From Symbiodinium natans (Eukaryota > Sar > Dinophyceae > Suessiales > Symbiodiniaceae), in the NCBI GenBank assembly GCA_905221605.1, contig CAJNDS010000588.1, positions 44,703 to 108,702 on the forward strand: a stretch of DNA of 64,000 nucleotides. The letters run 5' to 3'. Within the stretch, counting starts at the first letter, position 1. The number at the start of each line of letters is the position of its first letter. Shown here piece by piece: positions 56,236 to 64,000 of this stretch. The position numbers were made by a program, and so were the translations under genes. The notes beneath the pieces were generated by a model. The model made no database searches. It saw only the letters and a list, made by a program, of their open reading frames with translations, and was not told the DNA's origin.

Positions 56236-56464
56236 TGTGTCAATACTATACTACGTGTCATATGTAATTGTACACAGTTGAAGTCTGATATAAATCAAGT
56301 TTGGTTACAGCATTATCATTATTATCATGAATTAGACTTTTTGGTTTGCTCTCATAAGCATTCAACCCAAGCGTTGGATCCTGAATAGACATTGCAGTCG
56401 GCTTGGGCCAAAGATTTTGGAAACACATAAGCAAGGAGGGGTTTCGGGTTGAAATAAAAACGAA

Positions 56465-56800
56465 CCACAGGGATTTCACAAATACCGCGGAAAATCTGGT
56501 CAAATCGGGCTGCTACCCTTCGGAAGTGTGGAAAATACCAATCAAAACGGGGCATAATTTCACAAAGTGCCGCGGAACATCTGGCCAAATCGGGCTGCTA
56601 CCTTTCGGAAGTGTGGAAAATACCAATCAAAACGGGGTAACGGGATTTCACAAAGTGCCGCGGAAAATCTGGCCAATCGGGCTGCTACCTTTCGGAAGTG
56701 TGGTAAATACAAATAAAAACGATCCAAAGGGTTTTCGCAATCTGCCGCGGAAAATCTGGCCAAATCGGGTTGTTACCCTTCGGAAGTGTGGCAAGTGCTA
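56465..56800. repeat. 88-bp satellite, block 3
   Basis: About four copies of the same unit. The last copies are the most diverged. Confidence 0.9.
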
Positions 56801-57074
56801 AGCAAAACCGGGCACAGTGATTCACGATCCCTATGTCTTGGCTTTAGGTTGGGGGTTTATGAAAGTCAAAAAACTCCAAAATGTTGAAAAAATCACTAAA
56901 ACAGCCATTTTGGAGATTTCCATTGTGAAAAAAATCCCTACGTTTGGGCTTCAGACCAAAATTGTCGAAAGTCACAAAAACTCGCCAGACCAGATAAAAC
57001 TAGAGAAATTGGCCAGTTTTTGCGCGGCACATTTTGATGTGGCTGATCGATCGAGAAGTCCTCACACCATGTTG

Positions 57075-57450
57075 CCTTAAGGTATTTGTGGGGGTTTGTA
57101 AGGTCTCGGTGCACCAGCAGATGTTGCTACAAGTAGTCCCGGAATACATTCATTTCCCTTGAGTTTTTTCTTGGTTTTTTTTTCCCGCCCATATTTTCAA
57201 GGGAAGCCCTTCCTTCGAAAACCCCGCGGAACCCTGCTTCCTTTGAGATTTCCCTTTTAAACATGTTGGTTTCCATCTGATTTTCCCCTGCACTTCCTTT
57301 AAATCTTCCTTTGACCGGTTAACCGCGTCCCACAAGAAAGCAGAACGCAAGTCCAAAATGAAACATTTTTTTCCCGCCGAACCCCGCCAAACATGCGATT
57401 TTCACCCATTCCAAGGGAAATGTCTGACGCGAGTGACAGATGAGGAGGTC
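57075..57450. repeat. 370-bp block, copy 2 of the higher-order repeat
   Basis: Partner of 55860-56235, about 85% similar by eye, in the same orientation and about 1215 bases downstream. Confidence 0.85.
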
Positions 57451-57619
57451 AAACTATGGGGATTCTCGCTACTTGTCTTGGGGATCTCCCGAATCTTTTT
57501 TGACCATTCTGATCTAACGCAAAAAAAGGGGGATTTTCGCCGCTTTGGCGTGCAAATATCCCAAATGGCTGCTTTTAGTGATTTTCGACCATGATCGGCA
57601 TTGGCACAGCGCTCGACAC

Positions 57620-57880
57620 GGCGTGACAAATTGGAACCCCGTTTTGTTATGGCCAGGTATATCCTTTCTTATCGACAGCGCCGGCCAAAACCAACACGGG
57701 GCGTAACAAATTGGGTCCCCGTTTTGTTACGCCGAGTTGTTGCTTTCTCCTGTGTTCACGACAATCAACACATGGCGTAACAAATTGGGGCCCCGTTTTG
57801 ATACGCCGAGTTTTCGGTTTCTGCTGCGCACGACACCGCGGCCCAATTACAAAACTGGGCGTAACAAACATTTTCCTCAT
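57620..57880. repeat. Repeated small palindromes (GGCGTAACAAA...TTTGTTACGCC)
   Basis: Three to four units spaced about 70-80 bases each contain an inverted repeat. The best one, 57700-57733, has perfect 11-base arms around a 12-base loop containing GGGTCCCC. The others (near 57625 and 57774) are the same with a few changes. Confidence 0.8.
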
Positions 57881-58299
57881 CCGTTAGAGCACTCATCTTC
57901 TTCTAACACGAACATGGACGTCAACTACACAATGGGCGGTTCGGCGCCACCAATGTTTCGAGTCTACTCCCTTCGCAAAATTTGTTGCAATAGAACCGCC
58001 TCGCTCTTTAATTTAGGAGACAGGAATGGGGTGGTTCGACACGAGTAGCGCCTAATTTTCTGAAACGTTTCCATTCAGAATAATTGGTGCTAATGAACCG
58101 TCTTGGCTTGAATTTAGGGTAGGAATGGGATGATTCGATAGCACCACGTATACAGGAAGCGGGCGCTTCGATAACACTAGGTTTACTGAAGCGTTTCCCC
58201 TTGTAAAATCTGGCGCTGTCGAACCGCTTTTGCTTGAAGTACTTCTTTCTTCCAGCATGCGAGGAGAATTTGTAGGTAGCCACAATCAGAACCGAGAAG

Positions 58300-58514
58300 C
58301 GAGAAACAAAAACAGGTGGAGCGAACGGCCCATTTGCTGATAAATTGCAATGGTATGCCATGGTGAAGGGGGGTCCTCCTCCCCTGTCACCATTGTCTGG
58401 CAAGAAGAGAGAAGACAAGAGGGCAATAAGTCGGTCCTTCCCAGAATTTTTCAGCGACGAGAAGAAAAGAAAAGAAAGACTGAAATAACCTTAGTGCCGG
58501 TTGTTTTGCGCCAC

Positions 58515-58548
<34 letters not shown>

Positions 58549-60670
58549 ATTTCGCTCTTGATTGAAGAATACGCAACATGTTCTAAGGAAGAAGAGAAGA
58601 GGAAACCACTTTTCGCACAAATTATCATGTAGGAAAAGGAATCAGAAGCAAGCGGTGAGTCAGGCATCAGATAAAAGAAGTAGGAGGCAGGAACAGGAGA
58701 AGTCCTCCTGTCTGGGCTTTTTCTCGCAGACACCCAAAACAGCACATAGGGGCCCCCTCTTCCCCTCTTCCGTCACATCCACTCCTCCCCTGCCACCATT
58801 GAATGGCAAGAAGAAAGAAGGCAACAAACAAACAAGTCTGTCCTTTCAAGAATAAATTAGCGGCAAGAAGAGAAGGGAAGAGAAGACAAGATAATGTCAC
58901 TCTCCCTTCTCTGAAGAGTACACAACATGTACGGAAAGGAGTGCAGAAGGGGAAATCTTTCCAGAAGTTGTCACTTAGAAGAAATCGGAAGCAAGCGATG
59001 GGTCAGAAATCAGATACATTTAGGCAGATGGTAGGAAGAAGGAACTAGAATGAGCAGATCAAGACAAGAGATGGGGAAACAGGTAGGAGATGACCTTCTT
59101 TGTTTTTGCGCTCCATCCTTTCCATGCTTATCACCTATAATGAGAACGCAGGGAGTAAGAAAAGAAGAGATGGCGGGTGAGACGACGATGCCCCGCTCAA
59201 TGTTTCCAAAGTTCTCTGAGAGAACAAAAACAAGCGTAGACAAGGGATGCAATGACATGAAAGAACTTTCCTTCTTATTCTTCTCGGTTTCGGGGTTAGT
59301 GTTTAGGAGTAGAGACGAGAGGATTTCTAGTTGTTTACGCGCCACATCTCTCTCTCTCTCCTACCAAACATTCGGAAAGGAGTGGAGAAGGGGGGAATCC
59401 TTTGCACAGTGCTTCGCATAGAACACGGAATCAAAAAGCAAGTCATGAGAGAGAAACCAGATACAGGAACATCTTTGTTTCATGAAAGACCGAGCAAGGA
59501 GAGTGAGAAAGGAAGGAAACAGGTGGAGAGAAAGACTCCTCTTGCTCCTGATGTGCAATGGTATGACGCAATGCTGCAGGCTGCAGGGACAGCTGGGTGA
59601 GGTGCACATTCCGCAGCCTTCGATCGGCCGCGGCTTCTCTTCTTTGCGGGGTACGGAAACGCCCGGGCAAAGACCTTTCTGATACGAGTAGATGAAGAGG
59701 AGAAGTGAAGGAAAGAGGTTAGAAATGACATCCTCTCTTTTTGCGCTCCATCCTTTCCTTTCTGATCGTCAAATGCGAATGTAGAGTAACAGGAAAGGAC
59801 GGGTGAGAACATCAAGACGGCTTGAGCGCTTGTTGTTTCGTACCGCATCTCTCTTTCTTTCTCCATTCACTGAGGAGTATACGACATACTCGGAAGGGAA
59901 TGGAGGATGGGAACCCTTTTCCACAAGTTTTCATATAGAAGAAGGAGTCAGAAGCAAGCAGTGAGAAAGCCGACAAATGAGGATGGTAAGAACAAGGAAC
60001 AGAAGTCCTCCTTCTAGCTGTTTTGTCCCCTCCCGAGCTGTTTTTTTCTTTTTCCTTTTTCTTAGTCTCGCGAAGGAGGCAGGAGAAAGACAGAGCAAGC
60101 ATACACAGTTGGAGCGAAAGGCCCGTTTGCTGGTGAATTGCCATATGATGACATGGTAGTGAAGGGGCCTCTGCTAGGAGAGGTGAACGTGCGACACCCT
60201 CGATCTGCCTAGTGGCTTCTCTTCTTTGTGGGAACAGGAAACGCCTGGCCCAAGGCCTTTCTCAAACGAGTAGATTGAGTAGATCAAGAGGAGAGATGGG
60301 AAACAGGTAGGAGATGACCTTCTTTCTTGTTGCGCTCCATCCTTTCCTTGACTATCACCGAATGAGAACGTCGAGAGCAAGAGCAGAGGGCGGGCGAGAC
60401 GATGTCCCACTCAGTCTTTTCAAAGTTCTCTGAGACAGCAAAAACAAGCGTAGACGAAGGATGCATTGAGATGAATATTGCACGGAGAAAGGAAGACGAG
60501 GCCGGCCCAAAGAAGGAGATCGGGTCTCCATTCCTCTTCCGTCACTTCCACGCCTCCCCTGCCACCATTGTCTGGCAATAAGAACGAAGACAAGAGAGGA
60601 ACAAGTCCATCCTTTCAAAAAGCAGTTAGCGGCAAGAAGACGAGGGAAGAGAAGAGTGGAGACGACAGGG
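58300..60670. repeat. Diverged polypurine modules with CT run
   Basis: Recurrent themes are CTCCCCTGCCACCATTG (58783, 60556), AGGAGATGACCTTCTTT followed by GCGCTCCATCCTTTCC (59085, 60309; partial at 59725), and CGGAAGGGAATGGAG-like text near 58930, 59375 and 59890. At least four diverged copies of a 400-500-base module are present. A CT microsatellite sits at 58517-58546. No coding signal was found. Confidence 0.7.
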
Positions 60671-60714
60671 TTTCTATGGCTTGAGTGCTTGACAGTGCTT
60701 GTTGATGACCATCA

Positions 60715-61025
60715 TTACCCACCAGTACCCACCATTCACCGTTCCCGCCACCACCTACCATTTCCACCGTCACCCACCAGTAATTGCACCGTTCCTACCA
60801 ATACCCGCCATTTCCCGCCATTTCCCACCATTTCCCGCCATTTCCCACCATTTCCCACCATTTCCCACCATTCCCACCATTCCCACCGTTCCCACCATTA
60901 CCCAGCTCACCCAGCATTAATTTCCCACCATTCCCGCCAGTACCGACCATGACCAACCATACCGCAATTACCCACCAGTATCCACCATTCCCACCATTAC
61001 CCGCCATCACCCACCATTCCTAACA
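60715..61025. repeat. CCCACCATT short tandem array
   Basis: About 30 diverged copies of a 10-base unit, TTTCCCACCA or TTCCCACCAT. Confidence 0.9.
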
Positions 61026-61029
61026 CTAC

Positions 61030-62095
61030 ACATATTAATTAGGCACCAATAAGCAAAACAAGCATGTACAGAGCGAAGAAGCACCACTAAGCAAGCAAGT
61101 TGCATTAAATTAGTGAGCAAAGACGCGCCAACAAGCAAAACCACCGCATAGTAAGTGAAGACACACCAATAAGCAGCAAGGGAGGACGCTCCAAGTAGCA
61201 CAACAGCCTTCGCACAAATGAGCAAAACGACCGAACCGCATATATAGAGCGAAGATGCAAAAGGCAAATCAACCGCGCATAGTAAGCCAAGACGCGCCAA
61301 TAAGCAAAACAACCGCATAGCAAGCGAAGCCGCGCCGCCAAGCAAAACGGTTGCATATGGTGAGCGAATGCGCACCACCAAGCAAAAAACAACTGCGCAG
61401 CAGGTGAATGTGCACCATTGAGCAATGCGAAGACGCCCCTGTAAGCAGGACAACCGCACATAGTAAGTGAAGATGCACCAATTCGCAAAACAACTGCATA
61501 CAGATCATACAGTAAGCGCACGGTCAGCGAAGACGCGCCAAGAAGCAAAACAAGTGCATATAGAGCAAAGACGCACCAAGAAGCAAAGCAACCGCGCGTA
61601 GTAAGCCAAGCCGCACCAATAATCAAAACAGCCGGACGCACCACTAAGTAAAACACACATATATAGTATACAGTATAAGCGAAGACGTCAACAAGCAACA
61701 CAACCGCACAGTAAGTACAGTAAAGACACGATTAAGCACAACAAGCGCGGCTAGAGCGAAGACGCACCACTAAGCAGAACAGCTGTGCACACATTAAGGA
61801 AAGATGCAGCAATAATCAAAACGACTGCGTATAGGACATATAGTAAGCGAAGACGCACCGCTAAGCAAAACAGCCGCGCAGAGTAGGCTAAGACGCGCCA
61901 CGAAGCAAAACAAGCAAATATAGAGCGAAGGCGCATCAGCAAACAAAACAATCGCACAGTACGCGGAGACGCCCCAATAAGCAAAACAAGCACATATAGA
62001 GCGAAGACGTGCCAAAAAGCAAAACAACCGCACACAGTAAGTGAAGACACACCCGGAACAGCCGCGCGTAGTAAGTGAAGACTCAGCAATATATG
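61030..62095. repeat. About 36-40-bp satellite (AGCGAAGACGCACCAATAAG)
   Basis: Some 27 copies of a unit reading AGCGAAGACGCACCAATAAG followed by CAAAACAACCGCATAGTA, with much length variation. The long minus-strand frames full of Leu/Cys are shadows of this repeat. Confidence 0.9.
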
Positions 62096-62104
62096 CAAAC
62101 CAAC

Positions 62105-62310
62105 TGCACCAAAAAAGTGAGGGGGCGGGATGGAGCGAGGCTCGCGATGTGGAATTCTTTGGGGCCCAAACCGCACCAAACAATGCGGGAGCGGGGTCTT
62201 CCGATGTAGAGGTTTTGGGGCCCCAAAGACCAAGAATTAAGCGAGCGCGGTTGCGATTTGGAGTTTTTGGGATATCTGCACCAAAAAGTGAGGGAGCGGG
62301 CTTGACCCCA
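62105..62310. repeat. Three-copy 60-70-bp repeat
   Basis: Units contain CACCAAAAAGTGAGGGAGCG and TTTTGGGGCCCCAAA-like cores (near 62158, 62216 and 62266). Confidence 0.75.
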
Positions 62311-62349
62311 ATCCGCAAGCACTTTTTAAAAACGAAACTGAAAAGTGAG

Positions 62350-62398
62350 GACAGTCACGAGGATGGCGCCACTCAGGTGCCTCTTCCTCGTGACTGTC
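62350..62398. other. Perfect 14-bp-stem hairpin
   Basis: GACAGTCACGAGGA (62350-62363) faces its exact reverse complement (62385-62398) across 21 bases. A further copy of GACAGTCACG occurs near 62445. It could be a foldback-element end or a structured RNA; nothing else identifies it. Confidence 0.75.
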
Positions 62399-62459
62399 TG
62401 CGCTTTTGAGCCATGAACAGCAAACCAACCTTAAAAAGTGACGACAGTCACGTGATTTT

Positions 62460-63980
62460 TGTTTGTTTCGGGTTTTTTAGGTACCGAAACCACTAGTTCC
62501 GAAATTAAAAAGCCAAAACAGCCCAAGCACGTCTAATGTCCAAATCGAGGAAAAAGGTGACCTATTTAAGGGCTAGTGCGCCGACTAAACTACCTAGACT
62601 GTCAATATGCCAAAACATGTAGCGACTCACATTTGCACAAGTTTGCCTTTCAGATTAGAAGTGTAGTGAGGAGGTAGACCAATCTATTTAAGGGCTAACT
62701 GCGCTCACTGAAATTCCTATATTGCACAAGGGCCACTATTTACGCAAGTCTGCCCTTCAAAACCAAATGTGCATGAGGAGAGGGGGATAATCGTCTTAAA
62801 TCTGCATGCGTGAACAAAAAAAAAGCTTTTTATGAACAAGATAGATGGCATAGCGTACTATCTCCCACAGTTTTATTGAGACCCCTACTTGTACAGGCCG
62901 GCCCTCAGATTGTTTTGTCTAACGAGGAGGGGGGGGATACTATAATCAAACCTTTGTGCGTTCGTGAAAGTCTGTATATCGTGAATAAGACAGTTGGCAT
63001 AGCGTTTCTCCCAATTATACAAGGCTGAACTTCCGGTTATAATGGTACAATGTGTTAGTGGTCTTATGGCCCTTCGAACAATGGAAGGCCAGTTCCATGG
63101 AGACATGGCCTGGAACGAATTTTGCATACATGCGGGAGTATTGTAGTGGAGACAGAAGTGTATGGCAAAAGCACGGACAAATTAATGTATCTGCTCACAG
63201 TATTCCCGCATGTCGATATATCACCTCGGTGTTGAGCCTGTTTTCCAAGAACGGGTGTACTTCTTGGTCTTGGAGTGGCGATGGTGGGATAGTGGTCTTT
63301 GGGGGGATTCGCAATGCTCTTCCGGACGGTTTTTATGGGGAGCTCGGTCTTGGGATTACCGTTGCCAGCCTTCTATACGATATATTAACGGTATAAAACC
63401 AATCTTGGCGTTTGATCTATACTTTGGATATCCGGAATTCGTCTGAGCTCTCTTGGCATCGCCGAGAAACTCTCGTCGCGTTTCGATGTCTGAGCCCACG
63501 AGATGCGAAGTTCTCGTCGCTTGTGGACATTTGAGCTCAAGAAATGCGGAACTGTCATCGCTTTTGACTTCTGTGCTCTCCTAGCTCCAAAGTCTTGTCG
63601 CTTTTGGAGTTGGAGTGGTCTTGGATGGTCTGGGGCTGGTCTGAGAGTGCTTTGTACAGTGGGCAGCGCGCCATGGGATCATCTTGGAGAGCTCCTGGGG
63701 TGGTCTTGGCGGGTCTGGCACTGTTCTTTCGCCATCTATGCCAGCGTGTACTTTGGAAAAGCTTTTCACTCACAGGAGGATCGCCGCAGCTTGCGATGTT
63801 ACTGTTGGCAGGTTTTGCGTCGACAAGATGCTCAAGGGTGCTTGATTGAGCGTTCTTGGACCCTTCTCAGACAACACTAGGCTTCTAAAGAGCAAGGGTT
63901 GTATAGCAAAGGCAGCATGCGGCGCTTCGCTGGAAACAGTTTCCCCGCGCGCGCGCGAACCACATTATACATGTTCTACC
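62460..63980. other. AT-rich unassigned tail with weak repeats
   Basis: Two copies of CCTATTTAAGGGCTA-like sequence occur near 62560 and 62682, each about 100 bases from a similar flank. A plus frame at 63052-63396 (114 codons) shows no motif. From 63440 to 63620 a degenerate 50-base theme (TCTCGTCGC...GATGTCTGAGC) repeats. No gene is supported. Confidence 0.4.
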
Positions 63981-63988
63981 GTGCCACG

Positions 63989-64000
63989 GGGGGGGGGGGG
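63989..64000. repeat. G run at window edge
   Basis: Twelve G at the end of the window, preceded at 63947-63957 by a GCGCGCGCG stretch. It may mark a contig break. Confidence 0.8.

Noticed and set aside
61007-62318. Leu/Cys-rich minus-strand frames up to 198 codons resembling membrane proteins
   Set aside because: Translations of the AGCGAAGACGCACC satellite; every frame of the repeat gives similar text.
1-64000. Spliced-leader (DinoSL) relics marking retroposed mRNAs
   Set aside because: I looked for the TTTGGCTCAAG core on both strands by eye and found no convincing copy.

Overview
The window looks like nuclear DNA of a eukaryotic alga, most likely a dinoflagellate. I read this from the sequence alone. 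Recognisable proteins are split into short exons. In the best-resolved gene (about 39.5-42.8 kb, + strand) the introns I can place by protein continuity start with GC or GA instead of GT and sit in an AG|G context, which is a known dinoflagellate habit. Other supporting signs are a GC-rich tyrosine-recombinase retroelement, many private satellites and degenerate CCCTAAA (TTTAGGG-type) tracts. No DinoSL relic, rRNA, tRNA or CRISPR array could be supported.

Layout. 1-3.4 kb: no assignable gene. 3.4-6.1 kb (- strand): exons of a class 3 (diacylglycerol-lipase-like) lipase with Ser, Asp and His motifs all visible. 6.1-14.8 kb: scattered exon-like minus-strand segments (possibly more of the same gene or another gene), a 7-bp AACACAC array at 8.3 kb and a likely membrane-protein exon at 11.5-12.1 kb. 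15.4-16.5 kb: an AT-richer broken gene of unknown origin. 17.07-22.87 kb: a poly(A)-tailed retroposon on the - strand with an 18-bp target duplication and one 652-codon ORF, next to fragments of its own family. 23-25.6 kb: AT-richer sequence with short unassigned ORFs.

25.6-38.25 kb is a composite block. AT-rich GATTGAAG repeats and a GC-rich short-period array lie at each side in opposite orientation, and between them sits a 9.5-kb DIRS-like element (26699-36217) with inverted ends. Its order is leader/Gag-like region, tyrosine recombinase, methyltransferase-like domain, then reverse transcriptase-RNase H. Several frameshifts make it look decayed as sequenced, although the catalytic motifs of RT, RNase H and recombinase survive.

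39.5-42.8 kb (+): an ABHD17-type alpha/beta hydrolase. 43.7-48.3 kb (+): a leucine-rich-repeat protein in many exons. 48.3-51.5 kb: unassigned, with a few exon-like ORFs.

51.5-64 kb is almost wholly repeats: a head-to-head inverted array of a 146-bp AT-rich monomer (51.6-53.38 kb), an 88-bp satellite interrupted by a foldback-like insertion full of telomere-like repeats (54.1-55.4 kb), a 1.2-kb higher-order duplication, small palindromes, polypurine modules, and several short satellites. The window ends in a G run. The two hydrolases probably act on lipids or acylated proteins; nothing in the sequence links them in one pathway, and no operon logic applies.
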